A stretch of 59,722 nucleotides of DNA, from the IMG/VR virus record IMGVR_UViG_3300044637_002283, positions 1 to 59,722 of that record; one strand, written 5' to 3'. A program made the translations under genes and the position numbers. Position 1 is the first letter of the stretch. The number at the start of each line of letters is the position of its first letter. The notes under the pieces were generated by a model that did not search any database, had not been told where the DNA came from, and worked only from the letters and a program-made list of their open reading frames with translations. This document shows, piece by piece, positions 7,845 through 15,243 of this stretch. Origin of the DNA: a virus.

Positions 7845-8087
7845 ATGATAGCCACCATCACACTTTGGACCATGCTGCTGTGGGCCGAATCTCGAGCATC
7901 CAGCAGTTCCTTGGAATCTACCCAGATAAATGGGTTTGCGACCCAAGAGGCGTGTTTGACCGCCCTGGCACAAATCACCGGGATCAACAAGCGTCTCCAA
8001 AATGAGAGAGGGAGTGCAAGGTCAGGCGAGACTGGTGTGGACTTCAAGCTGACGATGTGCATTCCTGTCGAAACTCCCAAGAGTTGA
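7845..8087 (+). CDS. Small protein with possible signal peptide, 80 aa
   Basis: ATG 7845 follows AGGA. The first 15 residues are hydrophobic and end in small residues (MIATITLWTMLLWAESRAS), resembling a short signal peptide cut near Ala. Two cysteines remain in the mature part. Possibly exported; function unknown. Confidence 0.55.
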   Translation: MIATITLWTMLLWAESRASSSSLESTQINGFATQEACLTALAQITGINKRLQNERGSARSGETGVDFKLTMCIPVETPKS

Positions 8088-8099
8088 TGGAGACAGCAA

Positions 8100-8261
8100 A
8101 TGTGGGACGAAGAGCTTAGGAAGTTTGTGGGTCGCACTGTGGAGAGCATCACTCGCTATGGTGATGAGTATCTCGAGATTCGCTTTGATGATGGCACCTG
8201 TCTCACTGTGGGCTCTCGGGGCAGTGAGGAAAGTTGGCTGGATGTAGATTCTTTGGGTTGA
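8100..8261 (+). CDS. Very small protein, 53 aa; paralogue of the 6350 gene
   Basis: ATG 8100 after GGAGACAG. Translation contains FVGRTVESI, GDEYLEIRFDDG, and ends SWLDVDSLG. It matches the 6350-6505 product at about the same positions (GRTV, G-D, FEDG/FDDG, WLxVD), which argues that both are real genes from a duplication. Its stop overlaps the -35 of the next promoter. Confidence 0.62.
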   Translation: MWDEELRKFVGRTVESITRYGDEYLEIRFDDGTCLTVGSRGSEESWLDVDSLG

Positions 8262-8285
8262 CCCCTGCTCAAACCCTGCTATAGT
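8258..8285 (+). promoter_or_regulatory. Early sigma70-like promoter
   Basis: TTGACC (8258-8263), 16 bp, CTGC then TATAGT (8280-8285). Drives the 8313 gene. Confidence 0.78.
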
Positions 8286-8312
8286 GTGGTTGCAAGAGAG
8301 GAGACCGCAGAC

Positions 8313-8564
8313 ATGATGAGGGCTGTGAAAGCGTTGATGGGCTGGCGTAAGGTGGTTAATGACAGCCTTACAGATGTGTCGTTTGGGTCAAACGGTGGAG
8401 GCGAGTGGATGGCACAGGAACTGCTCTCCATGTCAGACGCTGACCGTATCGCCCTTGCTGCCGAACTGCTGGCAGGGACGGGATACGAGACCCGGCGTAC
8501 GGAGCGTGCAGGCTCTGATGTGGCGGATTTTTTGCTGTGCGGCGCTTCAATGAAGAGGGAGTAG
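8313..8564 (+). CDS. Hypothetical protein, 83 aa
   Basis: Double ATG at 8313/8316 with AGAGAGGAG upstream; the promoter at 8258 rules out earlier starts. Contains a Leu/Ala-rich helix (DADRIALAAELLAGTGYE). Unknown function. Confidence 0.6.
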   Translation: MMRAVKALMGWRKVVNDSLTDVSFGSNGGGEWMAQELLSMSDADRIALAAELLAGTGYETRRTERAGSDVADFLLCGASMKRE

Positions 8565-8569
8565 TAGAG

Positions 8570-8821
8570 ATGAACCTCAGCAAGCTCAAAGTGATCCAGA
8601 CCACATATGCGCTAGAGCGTGAGGACTACGTGTATCGCATTACAGTGGACGAGGATGGTTGGGTCATCATCAAGAGGACTGACTCCCAGCATCCCATGTG
8701 GACGCATGGGGCTCTCACCCAGGCTTATGACGCGGTCTGTGAAAAGTTTGTGGTGATGATCCGTGTGGAAAACATGCGTCTCCGTCCCGATGAGGCTGAA
8801 AAAGTGCTTGCAGGGCTTTGA
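8570..8821 (+). CDS. Hypothetical protein, 83 aa
   Basis: ATG 8570 preceded by GAGGGAG (8556-8562). Pattern of strands, VYRITVDEDGWVIIKR, followed by a helix with AYDAVCEKF. No family recognised. Its 3' end overlaps the promoter for 8864. Confidence 0.6.
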   Translation: MNLSKLKVIQTTYALEREDYVYRITVDEDGWVIIKRTDSQHPMWTHGALTQAYDAVCEKFVVMIRVENMRLRPDEAEKVLAGL

Positions 8822-8836
8822 AGCTGGTGCTATATT
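8808..8836 (+). promoter_or_regulatory. Early sigma70-like promoter
   Basis: TTGCAG (8808-8813), 17 bp, GTGC then TATATT (8831-8836). The -35 is weaker than in other members; the extended -10 is good. Confidence 0.6.
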
Positions 8837-8863
8837 GAGTTTGCACAACAGGGACACGGTGAT

Positions 8864-9295
8864 ATGGCCTACATGAACCAAACTCGCAAGAATGAGATCA
8901 CTCCTGCTGTGAAGCGTGTGCTGAGCAAGTATAAGATCAAGGGCACGCTGAGTGTGCGCAATCACAGCACCTTGGTGCTGAGCATCAAATCCGGCAGCAT
9001 TGATTTCTGCCAGAATTGGTATGACAAGTGGACTGCCGAACATGCGCGCCGCCCCACTGCACATCAGCCCACAGAGGTTCCGGACCACATTGATGTGAAT
9101 GTGCATCACATTGGGAGCCACTTTTCCGGACGTGCAGAAAAGTGCCTCCAGGAGTTGCTGAACGCTATGAACGAAGGCAACTGGAACCGGAGCGATGTCC
9201 AGACCGATTATTTTGACCGTGGATGGCACGTTTCAATGGGCATTGGTCGTTGGAACAAGCCCTACGTTTTTGAGAAGGTTAGCAAAGGTGTTTGA
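8864..9295 (+). CDS. LPD29-like domain protein, 143 aa
   Basis: ATG 8864. The C-terminal stretch NRSDVQTDYFDRGWHVSMGI followed by GRWNKPYV is the pattern of the LPD29 domain (large polyvalent protein associated domain 29: N-S-D-x-x-T-D-Y-F-D-x-G-Y/W...G-x-W-x-K-P-Y). LPD domains occur in phage and plasmid proteins, often in multidomain proteins injected or expressed early; their function is not known. Here it stands alone with an N-terminal basic helical region (TPAVKRVLSKYKIKG). The next gene overlaps its end. Confidence 0.7.
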   Translation: MAYMNQTRKNEITPAVKRVLSKYKIKGTLSVRNHSTLVLSIKSGSIDFCQNWYDKWTAEHARRPTAHQPTEVPDHIDVNVHHIGSHFSGRAEKCLQELLNAMNEGNWNRSDVQTDYFDRGWHVSMGIGRWNKPYVFEKVSKGV

Positions 9296-9521
9296 AAAGC
9301 GTCTATGGCTGGTCAAACTCAGCTTTAGAGATGATCGTCAGAGAGAGTTGGGCACTAGTGAGTTCTCAGTGATGGCTCGAACTCATTGGGGTGCTCAGAG
9401 AGAAGTACGTCGTCAGGTAGAGATCATGCGACACAGCTATGGCCAGATGTATCCAGGCCAATCAGTGTCGATCTACAGCACTGTGAGCCTAGGAGTTGGT
9501 GAGTTCATCTGCGTAGCCTAG
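9288..9521 (+). CDS. Hypothetical protein, 77 aa
   Basis: GTG 9288 chosen; it overlaps the 3' end of the LPD29 gene by 8 bp, implying translational coupling. Basic, mixed alpha/beta, no recognised motif. Confidence 0.55.
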   Translation: MFEKRLWLVKLSFRDDRQRELGTSEFSVMARTHWGAQREVRRQVEIMRHSYGQMYPGQSVSIYSTVSLGVGEFICVA

Positions 9522-9571
9522 TTTGGAAAACATGCGCCTTAACCCTGCATTGCGATAGCGAGGAAACATAC

Positions 9572-9970
9572 ATGACTCGAAACGAGTTTGACGGTTACAT
9601 TCGGCTGGTGTTCAGCAGCGCAAGCAATTGGCGCGGCGAAGACCACATTTGGTGGCCACATGGAACCGATCTCTACTACGAGGTCACATGGATCACAGGT
9701 GGGATGACAGGGGGCAACTGTTGGGGGGACAGTGCTGAGCACAGTGTGAGCAGTGAGCCTGAGCCCTCTCTTGAACTGCTGGATCAATTCTTGGATGAGG
9801 TGTGCCCAGATCTCACTGCTCGGCAGTATCGCCGGCTACTTGCAGAGGTTCCTTATCGAGACAGCTACACTGACTACGAGTATTATGGCAACCACACCAC
9901 ACGTGGCAAGAAGGTTGTATCCTTCAAGGACCTCTACAAGTGGTTGTGCCAGGAAGTTTGGAAGTGCTGA
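9572..9970 (+). CDS. Hypothetical protein, 132 aa
   Basis: ATG with GAGGA at 9560-9564. Rich in Trp and Tyr; the middle contains an acidic helix (LELLDQFLDEVCPDL) and the C-terminus KVVSFKDLYKWLCQEVWK. No family recognised. Overlaps the next gene. Confidence 0.62.
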   Translation: MTRNEFDGYIRLVFSSASNWRGEDHIWWPHGTDLYYEVTWITGGMTGGNCWGDSAEHSVSSEPEPSLELLDQFLDEVCPDLTARQYRRLLAEVPYRDSYTDYEYYGNHTTRGKKVVSFKDLYKWLCQEVWKC

Positions 9971-10371
9971 TTACCTGTATCGCTGGCCTGCCCGGCAGTG
10001 GCAAAACCCATCTCATGGACAAGATTAGCGACCAATACCCACCGCTCAGAGCATGGGCGGTAGATGACATAACCGAGCTGGGGCAGTTGCCAGGAGTGCA
10101 TGCTGTATTCCATCTTGACCATCTCATTATCGCCGATCCTCACTTCTGTAGAGAGAGCACCAGGGTACGTGCAGAGACTTTGCTGACGGGTTGGTATAAC
10201 CGGCCCATAGAATGGATCTTTTTTGAGAACAATCCCCAACGATGCCGCGAGAACGTGCACTGTAGGAACGATCAACGGAGGGTGTTGGGGATGATCCACA
10301 TCCTAAGTCAACTCTATACCATTCCAGCAGGGGCTGATGTGCGGCCAGTATATTGTCGCATAGACTCATAA
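9964..10371 (+). CDS. Small P-loop NTPase/kinase-like protein, 135 aa
   Basis: GTG 9964 chosen, overlapping the previous stop by 7 bp; it places the first strand and Walker A right at the N-terminus (ITCIAGLPGSGKTHL), as in small kinases. A second acidic strand end (FHLDHLIIADPHF) may be the Walker B or substrate motif. FFENNP in the middle resembles the DxxN/FENNP signature of phage-type P-loop kinases. The protein is short for a full nucleotide kinase (135 vs about 180 aa). Substrate unknown. Confidence 0.65.
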   Translation: MLITCIAGLPGSGKTHLMDKISDQYPPLRAWAVDDITELGQLPGVHAVFHLDHLIIADPHFCRESTRVRAETLLTGWYNRPIEWIFFENNPQRCRENVHCRNDQRRVLGMIHILSQLYTIPAGADVRPVYCRIDS

Positions 10372-10375
10372 TTTT

Positions 10376-10404
10376 TAGGTCTTGATCAAGACTCCTGCTA
10401 TACT
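10376..10404 (+). promoter_or_regulatory. Possible extended -10 promoter for the UXS gene
   Basis: CCTGC then TATACT (10399-10404). No good -35 at 16-17 bp (TAGGTC); TTGATC at 10382 is too close. Likely relies on the extended -10. Confidence 0.45.
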
Positions 10405-10423
10405 CAAGGCAGGAGAAACATGA

Positions 10424-11365
10424 ATGAAGAAAATACTTGTAACTGGTGGGGCTGGGTTTTTGGGCAGCCACTTGTGTGAAAGACTTGTGGCCCGAGGACA
10501 CCATGTGCTGTGTGTGGACAACTATTTTACTGGATCAAAATCCAACATACAGCATTTGTTAAGCAGTTCCAATTTTGAGGTCATACGTCATGACGTCTGT
10601 GTGCCCTTATATGTGGAGGTAGATGAAATCTATAATCTTGCCTGTCCTGCAAGTCCCAAAAGTTATCAAAAAGATCCTATTCAAACCATGAAAACCAGTT
10701 TTATGGGATCTTATAATCTATTAGGCTTGGCCAAACGCACAAAAGCAAAGATCTTTCAAGCCAGCACTAGCGAAATTTATGGCGATCCTTTTGTTCATCC
10801 GCAACCAGAATCCTACTGGGGCAATGTAAATCCTCTGGGCCCGCGTGCCTGTTACGATGAAGGCAAACGTGCTGCTGAAACACTTTTTATGGACTATAAC
10901 CGGCAACACAATGTTGACGTTCGGGTGGCTAGGATCTTCAACACCTACGGACCGCGCATGAGTGTTGATGATGGGAGAGTAGTTAGTAATTTTATTGTGC
11001 AGGCGTTACAAGGGCTGCCTTTGAGTGTGTATGGTGAAGGCACCCAAACACGTAGCTTCTGTTATGTTGATGACCTAATTGATGGCATTTTGACATTGAT
11101 GGAGTCCACATCTTCTGGCTCACAACCTGTGAATTTAGGCAATCCTCATGAGGTAACAGTCAGGAGCCTTGCAGAGCAAATCCAACGCCTCACAGGGTCC
11201 ACTAGCCGGATTTTAAATTTACCGTTGCCTGTAGATGATCCACAACAGCGTCAAGCTGATATTACTAGAGCAACAAGCATACTGGGTTGGGAGCCAAAAA
11301 TCCCTCTTGAGCAAGGACTACAAAAAACTATAGCCTATTTCCAACAGGTGCTGACCAATGCCTAA
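10424..11365 (+). CDS. UDP-glucuronate decarboxylase (UXS)-like SDR
   Basis: Extended SDR of 313 aa, the usual length for bacterial UXS. It shows the NAD-binding [11 protein letters not shown] near residue 8, the UXS hallmark [20 protein letters not shown] then [17 protein letters not shown], the active-site S-T-S-E and catalytic Y-D-E-G-K, and the [11 protein letters not shown] segment. These enzymes convert UDP-glucuronate to UDP-xylose, a sugar donor. AGGAG precedes the ATG. Together with the glycosyltransferase at 19840 and FkbM methyltransferase at 58915 it suggests glycan synthesis or modification. A dTDP-glucose dehydratase-like role is the alternative. Overlaps purN by 8 bp. Confidence 0.88.
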   Translation: MKKILVTGGAGFLGSHLCERLVARGHHVLCVDNYFTGSKSNIQHLLSSSNFEVIRHDVCVPLYVEVDEIYNLACPASPKSYQKDPIQTMKTSFMGSYNLLGLAKRTKAKIFQASTSEIYGDPFVHPQPESYWGNVNPLGPRACYDEGKRAAETLFMDYNRQHNVDVRVARIFNTYGPRMSVDDGRVVSNFIVQALQGLPLSVYGEGTQTRSFCYVDDLIDGILTLMESTSSGSQPVNLGNPHEVTVRSLAEQIQRLTGSTSRILNLPLPVDDPQQRQADITRATSILGWEPKIPLEQGLQKTIAYFQQVLTNA

Positions 11366-11993
11366 GGTAACAACCGCAGTTTTTATCAGTGGACGAGGCA
11401 GCAATCTCTTGAGCCTTCTCAAGGCACAAAATGATTCCCATTGCCCCTTTCAAATTCAATTGGTGGTTAGTAACAATGAGGATGCGGGCGGATTGAAACT
11501 AGCACAAGATCATGGCGTGCAATGGGCAATCTTTCCCAACAGTGCGTACAAAAAAGATAGGGAAGGTCAAGAGGGGGCTATTCACCAACTTTTGGTGGAA
11601 CAAAAGATTGAGCTAGTTGCGCTGGCTGGCTACATGCGGGTTTTGACTCCGTGGTTTGTTGCACAATGGAGTCAACGAATTATCAATATTCATCCCAGCT
11701 TGTTGCCCAAATATCCTGGATTACACACTCACCAAAGGGCTTTGGCAGCAGGGGATCAAGAACACGGTTGCACGGTACACTATGTTACAAAAGTGTTGGA
11801 TGCTGGTCCTATTATCCTACAAGCCAAGGTTCCTGTAGAGCCTGGAGATACAGAATCTGATTTGAGTCTTAGGGTATTGGTGCAAGAACACCTAATCTAT
11901 CCCCAGGCATTGTCCTTGGTTTCCCAGCAACTCTGCGACAAAAAAATAGTGGGAGAAAAAGGCATTTCGCTGGAAAAACCGGTAGACAGCTGA
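11358..11993 (+). CDS. purN: Phosphoribosylglycinamide formyltransferase
   Basis: Transfers a formyl group from 10-formyl-THF to GAR, the third step of purine synthesis. The 211-aa length fits PurN. Visible motifs: [13 protein letters not shown] at the N-terminus (phosphate-binding), the formyl-transfer core [20 protein letters not shown] with the catalytic Asn/His, and [18 protein letters not shown] with the catalytic Asp. The ATG overlaps the UXS stop by 8 bp, so the two form one unit. purM lies 1.1 kb downstream. Lower GC in this block than in the surrounding small genes hints at separate acquisition. Confidence 0.93.
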   Translation: MPKVTTAVFISGRGSNLLSLLKAQNDSHCPFQIQLVVSNNEDAGGLKLAQDHGVQWAIFPNSAYKKDREGQEGAIHQLLVEQKIELVALAGYMRVLTPWFVAQWSQRIINIHPSLLPKYPGLHTHQRALAAGDQEHGCTVHYVTKVLDAGPIILQAKVPVEPGDTESDLSLRVLVQEHLIYPQALSLVSQQLCDKKIVGEKGISLEKPVDS

Positions 11994-12010
11994 GATGGTG
12001 ATGCTATTAT
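11983..12010 (+). promoter_or_regulatory. Early sigma70-like promoter
   Basis: TAGACA (11983-11988), 16 bp, ATGC then TATTAT (12005-12010), overlapping the end of purN. Drives the 12046 gene. Confidence 0.68.
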
Positions 12011-12045
12011 GCGGTTGTAGGCAACGAAACAGAGGATGCTACACG

Positions 12046-12528
12046 ATGAACACCAAGCAGTTCAACATCATTGGTATTAGCCGCTTCCAGGGCGTGCTGA
12101 CCTTCCGCGTTAGCAACGGCAGCATCAAGCACCGTGAGACTGTGCTGGCACGCGAAGGGCACACTGAGGTGCAGTTCAAGACCCTCCCGCAGCCCATGAC
12201 CAAGGCTGATGCTGTGGCTTGGATGCGCAGCCAGGGCGTGGACGCTGTGGTGCCGGCCAAGAATCTCAAGAAGAAGATTGAGGCCATCTTGGCTGCTGAG
12301 CGGGAAGCTGCTGCTCAGAAGGCTGCCAAGGATTGGGCCGAGATGCAGACCAACAGCATGAGCAAGCTGGCTGCCAAGCGGGCCCGGGACGCTGCTCGCA
12401 AGCGGGAGAAGCGTGCTGCTGAGCGTGCGGCTCAAGAGGCTGCTAAGCAGCAGGGCATCAACCAGCTGATGGGGGCGGTTGACCAGGAGTTTGGGGTGGA
12501 TGTGGAGCGTGAGCTGGCGGGGGAGTAA
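12046..12528 (+). CDS. Hypothetical basic/coiled-coil protein, 160 aa
   Basis: ATG 12046 with AGAGGATG (12031-12038) upstream. N-terminal 80 residues form a small alpha/beta domain; residues 80-145 are an almost unbroken helix of Ala, Arg, Lys, Glu (KRARDAARKREKRAAERAAQ), likely a coiled coil that could contact nucleic acid. High-GC codon use as in the early genes. No known family. Confidence 0.65.
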   Translation: MNTKQFNIIGISRFQGVLTFRVSNGSIKHRETVLAREGHTEVQFKTLPQPMTKADAVAWMRSQGVDAVVPAKNLKKKIEAILAAEREAAAQKAAKDWAEMQTNSMSKLAAKRARDAARKREKRAAERAAQEAAKQQGINQLMGAVDQEFGVDVERELAGE

Positions 12529-12542
12529 GCAGAGGAATATGG

Positions 12543-12575
12543 AACTGGTGGGGTGACGAACCCGTAAACCCAGTT
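12543..12575 (+). ncRNA. RNA hairpin element, copy 1
   Basis: Stem AACTGG (12543-12548) / CCAGTT (12570-12575) enclosing a 21-nt loop (12549-12569) TGGGGTGACGAACCCGTAAA-C. Inside it GGG and CCC can form a second short stem. The same loop recurs in copy 2 with one base change, while the stem differs by compensatory changes, so the RNA structure is conserved. No known family identified. Confidence 0.7.
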
Positions 12576-12581
12576 TGACAC

Positions 12582-12632
12582 CAAGAAAGCGGCTGGTGGG
12601 GTGATGAACCCGTAAACCCAGCCGCTTTCTTG
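12582..12632 (+). ncRNA. RNA hairpin element, copy 2 with a 15-bp stem
   Basis: Perfect stem CAAGAAAGCGGCTGG (12582-12596) / CCAGCCGCTTTCTTG (12618-12632), loop 12597-12617 identical to copy 1 except T for C at 12605. The long stem could act as a transcription roadblock, but no U-tract follows, so it is not a standard terminator. It lies in the leader between the 12046 gene and the ParB-like gene at 12667 and could be a binding site for a ligand or protein. Confidence 0.72.
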
Positions 12633-12666
12633 TGAGTAAATAGGGGAACAAACAAAGGATGGGTCA

Positions 12667-13068
12667 GTGAGAGCAAGTGATTTTTTGTCGCCAAAAATTC
12701 AGTTAACTGAAAGCATAACTGGTAGCGAAATGCTGACTCTCTACAAAAGCATGCATCACGAAGAGCCCACTAATCCTGCTATGGTCAACTGGATCAAAAG
12801 TCAAGACTGGGGCATAAAAATGATCAACCCGCAAGACTTTCCAGATCACTATGGTGATGTGCTGCCAGATGATCCTTTTAATCGGGTAATTGATATTGAC
12901 GATGAGATTGTGAAAAAGCTAACCATCAAACTAGAGCGTGGAGAGCAAGTGGACCCTGTGATTATGGGACCAAATGGCAGTGTTGTTGACGGCAACCACC
13001 GAGCGCAAGCTGCCAAGGAGGCTAGTGTAAGCATCTTGGCATATGTTCCCATGGGGCAAACTGTTTGA
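12667..13068 (+). CDS. ParB/Srx-fold domain protein, 133 aa
   Basis: GTG start; weak ribosome site (AAAGGATGGG about 6 bp upstream). The C-terminal part has LERGEQVDPVIMGPNGSVVD followed by GNHRAQAAKEA, the ParB-type CTPase/nuclease signature (P-i-x-x-x-x-G-x-x-x-D-G-N-H-R-x-x-A). Many phages carry such small stand-alone ParB-like proteins, with roles in DNA handling or as nucleases or transferases. N-terminal half unknown. Preceded by the tandem RNA hairpins, which might regulate it. Confidence 0.75.
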   Translation: MRASDFLSPKIQLTESITGSEMLTLYKSMHHEEPTNPAMVNWIKSQDWGIKMINPQDFPDHYGDVLPDDPFNRVIDIDDEIVKKLTIKLERGEQVDPVIMGPNGSVVDGNHRAQAAKEASVSILAYVPMGQTV

Positions 13069-13093
13069 CGCAAGCTTGATAAGATCGCATACT
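13065..13093 (+). promoter_or_regulatory. Possible promoter for purM (leaderless)
   Basis: TTGACG (13065-13070), 17 bp, CATACT (13088-13093). The ATG of purM begins 7 bp after the -10, so a transcript from here would start at or near the A of ATG. No Shine-Dalgarno sequence is present. Confidence 0.45.
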
Positions 13094-13099
13094 TGACCC

Positions 13100-14098
13100 A
13101 TGAGCACATATCAAGAAGCTGGCGTTAACATAACTGCTGGAGAAGAGTTTGTTGACCAAATAAGGCCCTTGGCCCAATCCACACACCGAAAGGGCGTGTT
13201 GGGCACAATAGGCGGCTTTGGCGCAGTGTTTGACATCGGCAGCTTGGGCATGCGTGACCCCCTGCTGGTTAGCACAACTGATGGCGTGGGAACAAAGCTG
13301 TCACTTGTCAAAGAGGCAGGCACACGCCTTCAAGGCTTGGGGCAAGACCTAGTTGCTATGTGTGTGAATGATCTTGTGACAACAGGTGCAACGCCACTTT
13401 ATTTCTTGGACTATCTGGCTGTGAACAAGCTGGATCCCTCTACGCATGTTGATATCATAGAGGGCATTGCAGAAGCTTGCAGAACATCTGGTTGTGCACT
13501 AGTGGGCGGTGAAACAGCAGAAATGCCAGGAGTCTACAGCCCAGGCGATTTTGATTTGGCTGGATTCGCTGTGGGTGCTGTAGAGCGCAACAGGCTGCTT
13601 CCTAAAAATGTTTCTGTAGGTGATGCAGTAATTGCTCTGCCCAGCAGCGGAGTGCACAGCAATGGGTTCAGCCTCGTGAGGAAAATCCTTCACGACAGTG
13701 GCACAAGTCTTGATGCGCTTGTGCCTTGGGACCTTACAAAAACTTTTGGTCAAGTGTTATCTACTCCCACTGCCCTTTATGTCAGCACAATTTTGGAACT
13801 GCACACAAAAGGCCTACTTACGGCTGCTGCACACATCACTGGTGGAGGCCTGTATAGCAATCTCAAGCGTGTGTTGCCAAGTGATCTTGATTTTGAAAAA
13901 ACCAGAGGTTGTCCGGTGCCTGAAGTATTTCGTTGGCTACAAACCGCAGGGCATGTCTCAGACACTGAAATGCACTCTGTGTTCAATATGGGCGTGGGCA
14001 TGTGTTTGATCTCCAACCAACCCAGCAAAGTAGTTGAGCTGTTGTGGGCGCAAGATCAAGCCTGTTACCTTATTGGGCATGTAATCAATAAGCGATGA
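13100..14098 (+). CDS. purM: Phosphoribosylaminoimidazole (AIR) synthetase
   Basis: ATP-dependent ring closure of FGAM to AIR, step five of purine synthesis. 332 aa, near the usual 340-350. Motifs: GFGAVFDIG and LLVSTTDGVGTKLSLV (ATP/substrate loop), QDLVAMCVNDLVTTGATPLY, CALVGGETAEMPGVYSPGDF and ITGGGLYSNLKRVLP. The DGVGTK and GGETAEMPG signatures are intact, so the enzyme should be active. Overlaps the following small gene by 4 bp (ATGA). With purN this suggests the phage boosts purine supply for genome replication. Confidence 0.95.
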   Translation: MSTYQEAGVNITAGEEFVDQIRPLAQSTHRKGVLGTIGGFGAVFDIGSLGMRDPLLVSTTDGVGTKLSLVKEAGTRLQGLGQDLVAMCVNDLVTTGATPLYFLDYLAVNKLDPSTHVDIIEGIAEACRTSGCALVGGETAEMPGVYSPGDFDLAGFAVGAVERNRLLPKNVSVGDAVIALPSSGVHSNGFSLVRKILHDSGTSLDALVPWDLTKTFGQVLSTPTALYVSTILELHTKGLLTAAAHITGGGLYSNLKRVLPSDLDFEKTRGCPVPEVFRWLQTAGHVSDTEMHSVFNMGVGMCLISNQPSKVVELLWAQDQACYLIGHVINKR

Positions 14099-14292
14099 AG
14101 TATCGTGTGGAGATTTGGGAGGCAGTGCGTGGTTTAGAGCCCACTCTTATTCACGTATTGCTGTTCAACACCTTAGATGACGCCCTTACAAGAGCTAGAT
14201 CCACTACCTTAGCCAACACCTTGCCTTTGGCTCCTGATTGGTACTCATTCAGTAAGGGACCATATGTTCAAACCGAAAGCATTACAATATGA
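14095..14292 (+). CDS. Hypothetical protein, 65 aa
   Basis: ATG overlaps the purM stop and its own stop overlaps the pyrB ATG, so it is translated within a tightly coupled purM-pyrB operon. Predicted ferredoxin-like alpha/beta (YRVEIWEAVRG...TLDDALTRARS). Position suggests a link to nucleotide metabolism, but no family is recognised. Confidence 0.6.
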   Translation: MKYRVEIWEAVRGLEPTLIHVLLFNTLDDALTRARSTTLANTLPLAPDWYSFSKGPYVQTESITI

Positions 14293-15188
14293 CCCTTCCT
14301 CACTTGCTGAGCATTGATCAGTTTGACCTCACAAGTATACACACATTATTCACAACTGTGAAAGGCATTGAACTGGGCCTCACCCAACCAGTAGCTCAAG
14401 GGAAGGTATGTACTAACCTCTTCTACGAGCCCAGCACACGCACCAGCAGTAGTTTTTATTCAGCCATGGTGCGGCTAGGTGGCGCTGTCATCCCCATCAA
14501 TGATGTCAGCTTCAGCTCTGTCAGCAAGGGTGAGAACCTAGAAGACACTATTCGCACTTTGGCCAGCTATTCAGACTGCATTGTGTTGCGCCATCCCGAA
14601 AAAGGGGCAGCTCAATGGGCTGCGGCTGTAAGTCCTGTTCCTATCATCAATGCAGGCGATGGAGTTGGTGAGCATCCCACACAAGCTCTCCTAGACCTCT
14701 ATACCATCCAGCGGCATGTGGGCTTGACTCGTCCCATTGACGTGTGCCTAATGGGTGACTTGCGTCATGGTCGAACTGTGCACAGCCTCACCAGGTTACT
14801 GCGTCTATATGATGTGAGACTGCACATGGTGAGTCCACCAGGTCTGGAGATGCCGCAAGAACTCACAGAGGAAACAGACAAGCTTTACACCAGCATTGAC
14901 GAATGTGTGGACAAGGTGGATGTGATCTATGTTACCCGTGTGCAGAAGGAGCGGATTGCGCCGAATCTACAAAGCACGATGGGCAAGTATCAGCTCACTC
15001 CTCAGCACATGAGCCAGGCCAAGAGCAGCAGCATCATCATGCACCCTTTGCCGCGTGTTGACGAGCTGCCCAGCAGCTTGGACAGTGATCCCCGGGCCGT
15101 GTACTTCAAGCAGATGCGCTATGGTCTCTATGTGCGTCAAGCTATCTTTCTCCACATGTTCAGTGACAGCGTGCCTTGGAAGTTTTAG
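14289..15188 (+). CDS. pyrB: Aspartate carbamoyltransferase catalytic chain
   Basis: Condenses carbamoyl phosphate with aspartate, the first committed step of pyrimidine synthesis. 299 aa, typical of the catalytic chain. Carbamoyl-phosphate loop FYEPSTRTSSSF (S-T-R-T-S), the GVGEHPTQALLDLYTI motif, GDLRHGRTVHSL, and a C-terminal HPLPRVDEL (H-P-L-P-R) identify the ATCase/OTCase family; HPTQALLDLYTI and HPLPR with D-E favour ATCase. No regulatory chain (pyrI) is in the window. pyrB is an uncommon phage gene. Coupled to the preceding small gene by a 4-bp overlap. Confidence 0.92.
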   Translation: MTLPHLLSIDQFDLTSIHTLFTTVKGIELGLTQPVAQGKVCTNLFYEPSTRTSSSFYSAMVRLGGAVIPINDVSFSSVSKGENLEDTIRTLASYSDCIVLRHPEKGAAQWAAAVSPVPIINAGDGVGEHPTQALLDLYTIQRHVGLTRPIDVCLMGDLRHGRTVHSLTRLLRLYDVRLHMVSPPGLEMPQELTEETDKLYTSIDECVDKVDVIYVTRVQKERIAPNLQSTMGKYQLTPQHMSQAKSSSIIMHPLPRVDELPSSLDSDPRAVYFKQMRYGLYVRQAIFLHMFSDSVPWKF

Positions 15189-15189
15189 G

Positions 15190-15217
15190 TTGACATCTAA
15201 ACACTTCTCTGTATAGT
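15190..15217 (+). promoter_or_regulatory. Early sigma70-like promoter
   Basis: TTGACA (15190-15195), 16 bp, TATAGT (15212-15217), just after the pyrB stop. Confidence 0.8.
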
Positions 15218-15243
15218 GCGCTTGAATCCGCAAAGAGGCAACT

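Noticed and set aside
8612-9229. 205-codon minus-strand frame
   Set aside because: Spans two plus-strand genes and a promoter; no ribosome site or neighbour on that strand.
12582-12632. Ordinary intrinsic terminator
   Set aside because: Very stable stem but no T-run on either side; the conserved loop shared with copy 1 points to another role.
12007-12651. 214-codon minus-strand frame
   Set aside because: Antisense to the 12046 gene and runs through the RNA hairpins; a Leu/Ser/Pro-rich shadow of Ala/Lys/Arg codons.
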